Shown piece after piece: positions 7,891 to 15,208 of a stretch of 15,208 nt of DNA (positions within the stretch are counted from its first letter, which is position 1; the number at the start of each line of letters is the position of its first letter). A model generated the notes under the pieces. The model did no database searches. It saw nothing but the letters and a program-made list of their open reading frames with translations, and was not told the DNA's origin. The DNA is from Candidatus Peribacteria bacterium (lineage in GTDB: Bacteria; Patescibacteria; JAEDAM01; Absconditabacterales; Absconditicoccaceae). The stretch is taken from contig JAITGP010000037.1 in NCBI GenBank assembly GCA_031280545.1, forward strand, positions 1 through 15,208, read 5' to 3'. A program made the position numbers and the translations under genes.

Positions 7891-8700
7891 CTACTTTATT
7901 CCTTTTTCTCCTGGCTTTGCACCCGGCATAAAATACTTCTGTGCCAGCTCCACAATCCTCGGTCGAGCCATTCCAATATTCACGGAAATCTGCTTTTCTT
8001 TTTCTGCTCTAAACATCGCGAGATATGCGTATGAGGGGATTTGGTCGAGCGTCTTCTTATAATCTCCGTAAATCTTATAGACCCCGTTTTCTTCAAACGT
8101 TTTCGTAGGTTTCGTCTCCAGCACGGCGTGATGCTCCTCATGAGTCTTGATACCTTCCCTCAAATTTGCATGATCGGACACATCTTCCGCGATAATATCC
8201 TGAGCTCCGCCAATCGCTTCCGTCAGCGTTTTTACGCTGGTTTTCTCATCTCCCGTATCTTTGATAAACTTCTCCGCCTCCGCTTCAAAATCCTCCTTGC
8301 TCATCTCCGCTTTCCTCAAAATTTCAGCGAGTGGCTCCAAGCCTTTGGCTTTCGCGATGGTCGCTCTGGTATTTTTCTTTTCCTTAAACGGTCTATACAG
8401 GTCTTCCACTCTCGCGAGGGTATCCGCCTCCATAATCTGCTTTCTCAGCTCTTCAGTCATCAAACCTTTTTCCTCAATAAGACGAATGACGTCTTCTTTT
8501 CTGGCTTCCAGATTCTTGGTATAGGTGTAGACATCATGAAAATCCCTGAGCTGTTCATCAGTCGCCCCCTGGGTCAGCTCCTTACGATAACGGGCGATAA
8601 ACGGGATGGTATTTCCCTCGTCCAAGAGGGTGATGATATTGGCGATGACTTTGAGGTCAAGTCAGGTTTTGGTCGCTACGAGTTGTTTGAGGTCTTGCAT
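7891..8700 (-). CDS. tex: Tex transcription accessory protein, N-terminal half
   Basis: The product is 269 aa from ATG 8700 to TAG 7893-7891, with one UGA at codon 13. It matches the start of Tex: LLDEGNTIPFIARYRKELT (about 22-40), LARVEDLYRPFKEKK, a GAQDIIAEDVSDHA segment, and SYAYLAMFRAEKEK near the end. It stops in the linker after ARPRIVELAQKYFMPG. The remaining domains are in the ORF at 4409-5950, and together the two halves have 782 residues, a normal Tex length. A minus-strand -10-like TATACT (8719-8714) would give an almost leaderless transcript. By eye the base composition is more GC-rich than that of the genes inserted after it. Confidence 0.9.
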
Positions 8701-8797
8701 AAGTTAATTCAAAAGTATAAAAAACTGATTATTCGTTGGTGTGAGTGTAGGGATTTGTGGAGAGTTTGCAAGTCGAGGGTAATTTCTCGCTTAAAAT

Positions 8798-8825
8798 TTG
8801 CATTTTTAGGGAAAATCAGTACTAT
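8798..8825 (+). promoter_or_regulatory. Promoter of the three-way-junction leader RNA
   Basis: TTGCAT (8798-8803), a 16-nt spacer, TACTAT (8820-8825). The predicted start near 8831 coincides with the first base of the long closing stem of the RNA. Confidence 0.55.
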
Positions 8826-8830
8826 TACAT

Positions 8831-8990
8831 TGCAGAATTCAAGAATTGATAATTTTGTTTATGAGACAGAAATGTCTTTGCGAAGTTATCACGACTAGAA
8901 AATTAAGCATCCTCGTTGCTTTATCTAGTGGTGATATTGCCATAAGCAAAATTATCTTGGATTCTGCACCTGCAACTGAGGGTGCTTTTT
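8831..8990 (+). ncRNA. Structured leader or small RNA with three-way junction
   Basis: The arms 8831-8843 and 8956-8968 form 13 bp (one U-G). After a 4-nt bulge, 8849-8863 and 8941-8955 add 15 bp (one U-G). This closes a junction holding a hairpin AGACA-GAAA-TGTCT (8864-8877, GNRA loop) and a second arm, 8887-8899 with 8924-8936 (13 bp, one mismatch), capped by a small hairpin. The 3' end of the closing stem (GCA, 8966-8968) is also the 5' side of the terminator stem 8966-8970/8981-8985, so the two are mutually exclusive. The next gene (9049) has no visible promoter of its own, so this may be a regulatory leader. No known riboswitch signature was recognised. Confidence 0.55.
8966..8990 (+). 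terminator. Intrinsic terminator before the ankyrin lipoprotein
   Basis: GCACC (8966-8970) pairs with GGTGC (8981-8985) across a 10-nt loop, followed by TTTTT. It is a short stem and it overlaps the closing stem of the upstream RNA fold. Confidence 0.55.
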
Positions 8991-9048
8991 ATGAAAGGGA
9001 AAAAGCAACTTTCTAAGCAAAACTTTTAACCTTTTACCAATTCTAACA

Positions 9049-9933
9049 ATGAAAAAAATTACTACTCCCTCTCGGTCTGAGGTAGGGAAAAAATTAAAAA
9101 CACTTAGTTGTGTGCTTCCATTGGCTACAGCACTTACCTTTTCATCTTGTGACTCTACTCCTACTACACTCCCTGAATTAAAAGCAAAATGGGAAAATGT
9201 GAAATGAAAAGAGCTCTCTGCGAAACAATTGAAATCTCTAGTGCTTCAAGTTTACAAAGTTTGAGATGGACTTGATAGAGAACAAAGAGAAGAATACTGG
9301 GCTATACAAGACGAAATAGAGCTTCGTTTACAAGAGCAAGAAAAACACGAGTTACAAGAAAAATATAAGAAAAAAAATCTGACGCCAGAGCAAGCTGATC
9401 AGTCCTTTCTTGGTGCACTAGAAAACAACGACATTAAGGCCTTTGATGCTCTACTCAATATTGGATGTATTAATGATGCCACAGCAGAAAAAGCATTTCA
9501 GCATTGTCTGGCAGTGACATCCGTTATGGCTGAATATTGAAACCAATATGACTTAAAGAATAAATACCCATTTATGTTAGCATTATTGCAAAGCACCAAT
9601 ATTCATATTTCAGATAAAATAAAAGAAGAAGCTTTGTTACTGTATGCTACGGAAGGGGAGCAATATAAAGGTTATACTATCCCAGTAATAAAAGAATTGC
9701 TGAAAAGCTGAGTAAATATAAATTGTAGGGATGCCAGTGGAAATACTCCATTAATATTAGCTGCTGAAAATGTTTGGCGAAATCATGCAGGCTATATGTT
9801 TGCGGATGTCCTTGAGTTTTTCTTATCTCGCAAAGATGTTGACCTTTACGCTAAAAACAAGTGGGGGAGGACAGCACTTGAGGAGGTATATGATCCTGAA
9901 TTAAAAAAATTGATGTTTCGTTATTATAATTAG
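9049..9933 (+). CDS. Ankyrin-repeat lipoprotein
   Basis: The product is 294 aa from ATG 9049 to TAG 9931-9933, with four in-frame UGA codons, so it does not appear as an ORF in the standard code. The N-terminus is basic, then hydrophobic (CVLPLATALTFSSC), with a lipobox-like end at Cys34 predicting a lipid-anchored exported protein. Residues about 50-125 are highly charged and helical. The C-terminal part has degenerate ankyrin repeats: ELLKSGVNINCRDASGNTPL, then ILAAENV, and VDLYAKNKWGRTALEEV. The UGA in KSGVN sits at the consensus Gly of the ankyrin loop. Likely a protein-protein interaction module outside the membrane. It lies behind a structured leader and ends 8 bp from the convergent rhuM-like stop. 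Confidence 0.8.
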
Positions 9934-9941
9934 GGCTGGAT

Positions 9942-10985
9942 TTATAACGAATTTTCTCCTAGCATTTCTTTTTCCAGTAGTTCAAATCTGTCAAAATCAC
10001 TCTGATACAAGGTATCTTGGATAATACGATATTTTTCAAATTCAGTTTCTGCGTGTTGTCTAGCAATTTCCATAGAAATCTGTCCAGCATTCTCTAAAAG
10101 TTCATATTTATTGGCTATCAGGATTTGCTCTAATTGCTTTACCCAGTCTTTCATCGTCATCGGAATTCCTCTTTTTGCCATATTCTCAGCAAAATCAAGG
10201 TATCCAGACACCAAAAGTTCTAATTCTTTTAATTCATTCGCTTTGAGATAATTTTTTGCAACAATAACATCAGATTTTTTAATTTTCCCTTCGGGAGCGT
10301 CATTTCGCGTCTGTAATCACATATGTTCTTTTTGTGCATCTGCTCTTTCCACAATTAGCTCTGCAGCAGTATGAGAATGAATTGCCCAGTGTAATTTATT
10401 TTGTACTTTTTTGAAGAAATCAATTGTTATAATAGAGCTAGGATCATAATCCAGAGAAGTCGCATAAATATCCGTGATTTTCTGGTAAAACTTTCTTTCT
10501 GAAATTCTGATTTCTCTAATTTTTTCTAATTGTTCTTCAAAGTATTTATCGGTCAAAACACCTCCATTCTTTAACCTTTCCGTGTCCATTACCCAGCCTT
10601 TTATGGTATATTCCTTGATGATAGCATTTGCCCATTTACGAAATTGGATAGCTCTTTCGTTGTTTATTTTAAACCCGACTGCGATAATCATTTGTAGACT
10701 GTAATGTTCTATTTCTCTGGAAACCTCCCTTTTCCCCTCGTTTTGAACTATCCGAAAATTTTGGATAGTTGCCTTTGGTGATAATTCTCCATCTTCAAAG
10801 ATTTTCTTAATATGATAATTGATTGTCCTCACATCGACATCATACACTAGAGCTAACATCTTCTGCGAAAGCCAGATATTTTCGTCTTCATATCTGATTT
10901 CCATAGGTTGTTGGGTGTTCCCTGTAGAAGCGATGAAAGTGAGATATTCAGCAGTAGAACTTTTAATCGTGATGGGTTTTTTCAT
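9942..10985 (-). CDS. RhuM-family protein
   Basis: The product is 347 aa from ATG 10985 to TAA 9944-9942. A UGA at codon 223 encodes the Gly of HMGLQT, which RhuM-family proteins have at this point; under the standard code the gene would be two pieces. The N-terminal part (about 30-125) contains IWLSQKMLALVYDVDVRTI, resembling a winged/HTH DNA-binding segment, and IIAVGFKINNERAIQFRKWA. The C-terminal part has EGKIKKSDVIVAKNYL, the GIPMTMKDW stretch, and AETEFEKYRIIQDTLYQSDF, all typical of the family. RhuM proteins are common in accessory islands and were named in Salmonella; their biochemical role is not settled. It is 81 nt downstream of the toxin gene on the same strand, probably co-transcribed. 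Confidence 0.85.
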
Positions 10986-11066
10986 AAAGGAAGAGAAGGA
11001 GATTAAAATGCAAAGTTCAGTTTAGGGAAGTGAGGGAGATTTTCAAGGTAAGAAGAAATTATCAGT

Positions 11067-11420
11067 CTACAACTGAGAGAGAAAAGAAATGAGATTTGCT
11101 TTTACTTTCTGTTTATCTTCATCAGAAAGTGTCCCTACTTTTTGGTGCAAAATTTCTTTGGTGTAAGTGGAAATCTTCTTGGTCTTGATCAGAGAAATAC
11201 TTTTTAAATGATTCTCGCTATCAGGAGAGAGGACAATATCAAAAGGTTCAGATTTTTGGATTTGTGTAGTAATTTTTAGAAAAAGATAATCCTCTCTATC
11301 CTTAGCAAGAATAAGTACAGGTCTGATCTTTTCCGATGTCCCGTCAGAAAACGGCATTGAGGCAATTACGATATCGCCAAATGAAAAATTATCTATATTC
11401 TTCATATAAATCAGGTTCAT
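11067..11420 (-). CDS. PemK/MazF-family toxin
   Basis: The product is 117 aa from ATG 11420 (an internal ATG at 11405 is equally possible) to TAG 11069-11067; no UGA. FGDIVIASMPFSDGTSEKIR (about residues 14-33), followed by PVLILAKD, is the family signature: a small SH3-like barrel start with G-D-I-V, F-S-D and R-P-V/A-L. The C-terminal helix follows KVGTLSDEDKQKVKANL. Family members are usually ribosome-independent mRNA endonucleases. Its start overlaps the 3' end of the upstream HTH/Panacea gene by 17-32 bp, the usual antitoxin-first coupling. Probably neutralised by that neighbour. Confidence 0.85.
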   Translation of the reverse strand: MNLIYMKNIDNFSFGDIVIASMPFSDGTSEKIRPVLILAKDREDYLFLKITTQIQKSEPFDIVLSPDSENHLKSISLIKTKKISTYTKEILHQKVGTLSDEDKQKVKANLISFLSQL

Positions 11421-12198
11421 TAGCTAAATCATCTCGTATTCCACTCATTTTCATCTGTACTAAAGCATTTTGTTTCTTCCTCGCCACCGCAGAAAAGGGA
11501 GCTTCACGAAATTTCACCGTATCATACAAAATCACCCCCATATCTTCCGCTAATTGTCGTGGCTTGTCCTTATGAGAAAGCTCACTAATTTCATTAGCTG
11601 AAAAATCTGAATATCTCTCTATCACCTCATCAATGCACGCTTTCTCCTCTGAAGTAAATCGTTCATCAGGCTTCACGGGCACATTCGCGACAAATCTTTG
11701 TTGATATTGGTTATAATAAGGGACAATCATCGTAGCCACAGACTTTTCTGCTTCCATAGTTGCAATCAATTCATTGAAATTGTAAGGAGCGGGTCCCATA
11801 GGAAGTTTTATAAAAGGATAGTGAGAAAGATATTTTTCCGGATAGAGTTCGTGATAGTCAAATTCAGCGAAATAGAGGAGTTTATACAACACCACTTTCC
11901 CAACATTGTGCTTTCCACCTACTTTAGAGAGGATATAAAGCAAAACCTGTTCAAACTTTTTTTTCTGTTGTTTTTCTACTTTGATAGATTGTGGTTTAGG
12001 GGTTTCGCTGAGGAGGAAATCCACAGAAACATCAAAAATCTGAGAGAGTTTTTTGAGTTCGTCAGCTTTCACTTTTCTCTTATCTGCTTCTATTTGCACG
12101 AGGGTTGCCCTGCCTACTCCGAGCATTTCTGCAAGTTGTTCTTGGGAGAGACCCGTATGCTCTCTGCATTCTTTGATCTTGGTTCATAAAGAAAACAT
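11389..12198 (-). CDS. XRE-HTH plus Panacea (DUF4065) antitoxin
   Basis: The product is 269 aa from ATG 12198 to TAA 11391-11389, with UGA as Gly at codon 5. Residues about 7-62 are an XRE/Cro-type HTH (TGLSQEQLAEMLGVGRATLV, then QIE). After a lysine-rich linker, residues about 85-190 match the Panacea/DUF4065 domain: KVVLYKLLYFAEFDYHELYP, then PFIKLPMGPAPYNF. Panacea proteins act as antitoxins for many unrelated toxins, often with an extra HTH for autoregulation, and the overlapping downstream gene is a MazF-type toxin. The chosen start completes helix 1 of the HTH, which a start at the internal ATG 24 codons later would remove. A promoter lies about 25 nt upstream, without a Shine-Dalgarno. 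Confidence 0.85.
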
Positions 12199-12227
12199 AG
12201 TGGAAGAAGTATGGGATAAATGATATT

Positions 12228-12255
12228 AGTATAAGAATTTTGAAACTAATTGCAA
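12228..12255 (-). promoter_or_regulatory. Promoter of the antitoxin-toxin-rhuM operon
   Basis: On the minus strand TTGCAA (12255-12250), a 16-nt spacer, TATACT (12233-12228). The predicted start is around 12221, about 23 nt before ATG 12198. No clear palindrome over it was found by eye, although the HTH antitoxin would be expected to bind nearby. Confidence 0.55.
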
Positions 12256-12733
12256 GTTTTTAACACTTTTTTAACATCTTTATGTTATATTTTATAAAAA
12301 TTTATATCATATTTTCTATTGCATTTTGAAAGATTTTGAATACAATCACTTCTTGGAACAAATAAATTACTATGGCAGATAACCAATGAATGAAATCAAT
12401 ATGTAGGAAATAAAAGATGAGAAATTAATAATGAATCAAAATCACTATGATATAGTGTTAGATATAAAGGATATTGAATTTCAGAGAATAGTGCTTGGAA
12501 GTGAAAACATTGGGTAAAATGCTATTTGGTAAACTCTTTGAATCAGATCATTAGAGAATCTGATAGATTTTATGTAAATATCGTGTAATATAGGAACATT
12601 TTCAAAAAAATCAAATCTCTTCCCGTTCAACGGAAGAGATTTTTTTCCACAAAAAACCTCTTTGAAACCGCCCGACTTGTTCATACATCATTTCTATACA
12701 AATCCCCCCAAAAAAAATAAAACTCATTTCCTC
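12256..12733. other. AT-rich intergenic region, no convincing gene
   Basis: This stretch is very AT-rich. It holds a strong terminator (12613-12646), a short hairpin CACTAT-GAT-ATAGTG (12443-12457), a 7-bp inverted repeat ATCAGAT/ATCTGAT (12542-12564), and a possible 28-codon ORF (12431-12517, ATG to TAA) with no supporting evidence. A minus-strand ORF here crosses the terminator hairpin and is not credible. A plus-strand transcript ending at the terminator is possible, but I found no clear promoter for it. Confidence 0.4.
12613..12646 (+). terminator. Strong intrinsic terminator
   Basis: AAATCTCTTCC (12613-12623) and GGAAGAGATTT (12632-12642) form a perfect 11-bp stem around an 8-nt loop, running into a 7-T tract on the plus strand. 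On the minus strand the hairpin is also followed, after GA, by T residues, so it could work in both directions. No annotated plus-strand gene ends just before it, which suggests an unrecognised transcript. Confidence 0.75.
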
Positions 12734-12761
12734 TTGCATTTTCCTCTTTCAATCTTATATT
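12734..12761 (+). promoter_or_regulatory. Promoter of the SGNH-protein leader
   Basis: TTGCAT (12734-12739), a 16-nt spacer, TATATT (12756-12761). The predicted start near 12767 falls on the first bases of a 17-bp stem, so the transcript would begin directly with the folded leader. Confidence 0.6.
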
Positions 12762-12765
12762 GCAA

Positions 12766-12948
12766 GTGTCGAATTTACACATATTTTTTCTTACAGGAAA
12801 AACGGGGCTTTTTGCGATTCACAACGCAAATTGTCCTCTTGTAGGGTTTTATGTGTGGATTCGACACCCCGTGGATCGTAAATTGCCCCCTTATTCTAAG
12901 GACTCATTATGATAAACGGGAGTATGTCTACCAACACATACCCTTTTT
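12766..12948 (+). promoter_or_regulatory. Riboswitch-like leader RNA with pseudoknot and terminator
   Basis: P1 pairs 12766-12782 with 12851-12867 (17 bp including two U-G). Inside are hairpins TTTTTC/GAAAAA (12785-12790/12797-12802) and TTTGCG/CGCAAA (12811-12816/12825-12830). ACGGG (12802-12806) inside P1 can pair with CCCGT (12868-12872) just outside it, a pseudoknot. The same CCCGT can instead pair with a second ACGGG (12916-12920), which contains the 5' foot of the terminator. This is the layout of a transcription-terminating switch: pseudoknot formed, terminator free; pseudoknot open, antiterminator. Fold and ligand are inferred, and I recognise no known class. The controlled gene would be the surface protein at 12969. 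Confidence 0.5.
12919..12948 (+). terminator. Intrinsic terminator in the SGNH-protein leader
   Basis: GG-(A)-GTATGT (12919-12927) pairs with ACATACCC (12936-12943) around an 8-nt loop with one bulged A, followed by TTTTTACTTTTT. It ends about 20 nt before the start codon, so readthrough would be needed for expression of the gene. Confidence 0.6.
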
Positions 12949-12968
12949 ACTTTTTACAAAATTTTACA

Positions 12969-15208
12969 ATGATGAAAAAACTCTGCTTTTTAATGGTCTG
13001 ACTTTTTGGACTCTTATTAGGAGGTGCAACGTTTGCACAATCCTACACTTCAATCTTTAATGATGATTTTAATCGTCCAGATAGCCTGACAGTAGGAAGT
13101 GGCCGGGGAAGTACAACAACCAACTATACCATTCAAAACAATCAACTTCATATTACCTCCTCAGGGTTAAATGCTTGAACCTATACAACTTTGCTTCGTC
13201 CAACATCAGAAAACTATTTAAATCAAACAGCATCCATAGATTTTAAAGTAAATAATAATGGGATAGTAAACGAAAATACTCAGATTTGTGTAGCTGTGCG
13301 TTATAGTGGCATTTATAATAATTACCGTGCCTGTTTGAATGTTGATCATTGACTGTTTTTCATTCAAAATGGAAATAGTAATTTGATTGTTAGTTCTGGA
13401 ACTTCTAATGACCTTATTGAGAATCATCTTTGGCGTATTACTCTCACTGCAACAGGGAGTAATCCGACATCACTCAAAGCAAGCTATTATGACCTTACAG
13501 ATGATACGGAATTTCTTGTTTATAACATCACAGATAATAAAGCAAGCAATCAGATTACTGGTCAGGCAGGTATAATGGATTATTATGGAGTCAGTGGATC
13601 AACTATTTCTTTTGATGTAAAAAATTTTAGTTATTCTGCAATAGCTAGTGATGAACAGCCTTCTTTGTCTACAGTACATACGGTGTTCCCTTATAATACT
13701 CCCATTAACTTAACAGTTCGTGGGAATACTATCAGTCAGGTATCTTTAAGTGATGATAGTAATGGGACATTCACTCCTTCTACGGTAAATTTAACCTTAG
13801 CAAATAATTTTACCTCCACTGCGACCTATACTCCAAAAGTTGCAGGTAATGCTGAACTTATCGCAACATTTGAAGATGGAAATTCAGTATCAACTGATGT
13901 TTGGGTGATTCCTTATTCTGTGAAAATAGGTTTTATTGGAGACTCATTAACAGCAGCTAATCAACCCGTTATTGCAACTATCAATACTCTCGATAAATGA
14001 TTTATTTCCGTAAACAAAGGCGTTTCTTCCTCTACAACTAAAGATTGGGGTGACGATGACTATCAATGACCCTTACCCGACCAATGAGGACGCCCAAGTG
14101 CTAATGCTCCAATGACAACAAATGCTATCAATGATTTTTTAGCAACAGGGGTTGACCTTGTTCATGTTATGTTGGGAGCAAACGATGTAATATATGGCGT
14201 AGATACCAATCAATATAAAGATAATTTACAAAATCTCATAAATCAGATAAAAAATGCTGGCATTAAACACGTAATCCTTTCTTGTCCAACATATTCAACA
14301 ACGAGAGATAGCGTGCAATTAGCTACTCACTGTGATAAAATTAAAGAATTAGTTGCAGAAAATAGCGGATATGTTTTACTTGGCGATACACAGGCTTATG
14401 ATTATTTTAAAAACAATATTTCAGACATCGCTGATGGAGTTCATTTGACTACCGCAGGTTATAACAAACTTGGTGAATTCCGAGCAGACGCCATTAAATC
14501 GGCTATTGAATATCAAATCAATCCTGTTCATCAACGAAGTGGAAGCAGTAGCCATCAACTTACTACTAGCTGAACTCTGACTTACTCCATAGATAAACGA
14601 ATTGGAGAATTGACAGGAGTGAAAGTAGACGGAATATTCCTTGTTTCTGGGACTGACTACAATATCATTGACTCGACAGGAACATTGATTGAACTTACGG
14701 AAACCTATCTCAACACTCTTATAGCAGGAACTAAAAATCTGACCATAGAATTTTACGGAGGCGTGAACATAAATGATGCTTTCACTATTCTTTCTGCTCC
14801 TCAATGTACTAACGGAGCGACTAATTATCCCGCTTGTAATAATCAAACTCCACCAAGCGGAGGAAGTAGTTGATGATGAGGTGGAGGTGGAAGCTCTGCT
14901 TCAAAGGACAACTGTCCAAATGGAGACTTCAGCCCAAGCTACTATGACGGAACTTGTGGCGTAAGTCATTCTGAACAAGGCGAAGCCGAAGTGAAGAATC
15001 CAGAGAATAGCCAACAATCAGTGGATTCTTCGCTACAACCTTCGGTTTCCACTCAGAATGACTTGACTGATGAAATCCTCACCGCTTACCAACGAGCCTA
15101 TGCCCACGACATCACCACCCTCGCACCCTTAACAGATGCCAATCCTGATTGAACCGTCATTCGTGGTCACCTCGCTAAAATGGTGACCAACTACGCTCTC
15201 AATGCTCT
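12969..15208 (+). CDS. Secreted SGNH-hydrolase surface protein, 3' end off window
   Basis: The frame is open from ATG 12969 (a second ATG follows at once) to the right edge, about 746 codons, with ten in-frame UGA codons read as Gly. A signal peptide is clear: MMKK, a hydrophobic stretch, then ATFAQ. Residues about 30-220 form a beta-rich, LamG-like region starting NDDFNRPDSLTVGS. A linker leads to an SGNH/GDSL esterase domain (about 318-510): block I GFIGDSLT with Ser326, GAND with Asn405, and DGVHLT with Asp489/His492. Next is an X2-like Ig module (about 545-615), a Gly/Ser linker containing two adjacent UGA codons, a palindromic repeat translated in frame, and AYQRAYAHDITTLAPL...TVIRGHLAKMVTNYALN, resembling cell-surface anchoring repeats of this clade. 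It probably deacylates a surface or external glycan. Confidence 0.85.
14965..15062 (+). repeat. Palindromic repeat element inside the surface-protein gene
   Basis: The left arm 14965-15001 starts GTCATTCTGA and ends GAAGAATCC. The right arm 15023-15062 is its imperfect reverse complement, starting GGATTCTTCG and ending TCAGAATGAC, with a ~21-nt centre. This resembles the GTCATTCTGAGC...GAAGAATCC family of dispersed palindromes (REP/MITE-like) seen in many environmental genomes. It is translated in frame as a Glu/Ser/Gln-rich linker between the Gly-rich stretch and the anchor repeat, so the insertion is tolerated. Confidence 0.7.

Noticed and set aside
8041..8898. 285-aa plus-strand ORF
   Set aside because: It lies antisense to the clearly recognisable Tex N half and then runs into the leader RNA; its sequence is Phe/Arg/Leu-rich shadow-like with no domain.
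8831..8968. Hammerhead ribozyme or 6S RNA at the three-way junction
   Set aside because: The junction lacks the CUGANGA and GAAA core elements in the required places, and it lacks the open central bubble of 6S RNA.
12431..12517. 28-codon plus-strand ORF
   Set aside because: Length is within chance for this AT-rich gap; no ribosome site, no family, not needed to explain anything.
12481..12684. Minus-strand ORF (67 aa, slightly longer with UGA as Gly)
   Set aside because: It reads through both arms of the strong terminator hairpin, with no promoter or recognisable protein features.
14100..14600. Separate short genes in the SGNH region
   Set aside because: They are one frame divided only by UGA codons and together form a single SGNH domain with blocks in the right order.
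1..15208. CRISPR array, tRNA or rRNA genes, insertion sequence transposase
   Set aside because: No regularly spaced direct repeats, no cloverleaf with a T-arm consensus, and no transposase motifs were seen by eye.

Overview
This window comes from a bacterium that reads UGA as glycine (translation table 25), the hallmark of the candidate phyla Gracilibacteria (BD1-5/GN02) and Absconditabacteria (SR1) in the Patescibacteria/CPR. More than 30 in-frame UGA codons interrupt otherwise continuous genes. Many fall where the family has glycine: four in Tex, one in RhuM (H-M-G-L), one in an ankyrin loop, one in a YhcG/DUF1016 protein and two side by side in a Gly-rich linker. Every complete gene ends in TAA or TAG. 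With the standard code most genes look broken; with code 25 they are intact, and one 294-aa gene and one 333-aa gene appear that the standard code hides. The sequence is AT-rich, and almost no start codon has a recognisable Shine-Dalgarno site.

Layout. 1-700 (-): start of a helix-turn-helix protein that runs off the left edge. 701-1329: an RNA-rich gap with a probable ~280-nt structured RNA (-), a ~75-nt small RNA (+), and promoters for the genes on both sides. 1330-2872 (+): a two-helix membrane protein overlapping a class-3 lipase-like hydrolase. 2875-4334 (-): a family 2 glycosyltransferase preceded by an unknown 192-aa protein with a palindromic operator-like promoter.

4409-8700 (-): the transcription accessory protein Tex, encoded as two separate ORFs (N half 7891-8700, C half 4409-5950). 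Between them on the same strand sit a membrane-anchored protein with an internal duplication and a YhcG/DUF1016-type PD-(D/E)XK nuclease. The two halves together have the length of a normal Tex, and the break lies in a linker.

8701-9048: a promoter and a strongly folded three-way-junction leader RNA with a terminator, followed by an ankyrin lipoprotein (9049-9933, +). 9942-12198 (-): an accessory module of an XRE-HTH/Panacea (DUF4065) antitoxin, an overlapping PemK/MazF-type toxin, and a RhuM-family protein. 12199-12968: intergenic, with a strong terminator and a riboswitch-like leader (promoter, long P1 stem, candidate pseudoknot, competing pairing, terminator) immediately before a large secreted SGNH-hydrolase surface protein (12969 to the right edge, +). 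That surface protein carries an in-frame palindromic repeat insertion and an anchoring-like C-terminal repeat.

Overall this looks like a chromosomal segment with housekeeping (Tex), envelope/surface functions (glycosyltransferase, lipase, lipoprotein, SGNH protein) and defence or toxin-antitoxin cargo (YhcG-like nuclease, PanAT-like pair, RhuM). Structured RNAs fill most of its intergenic gaps.
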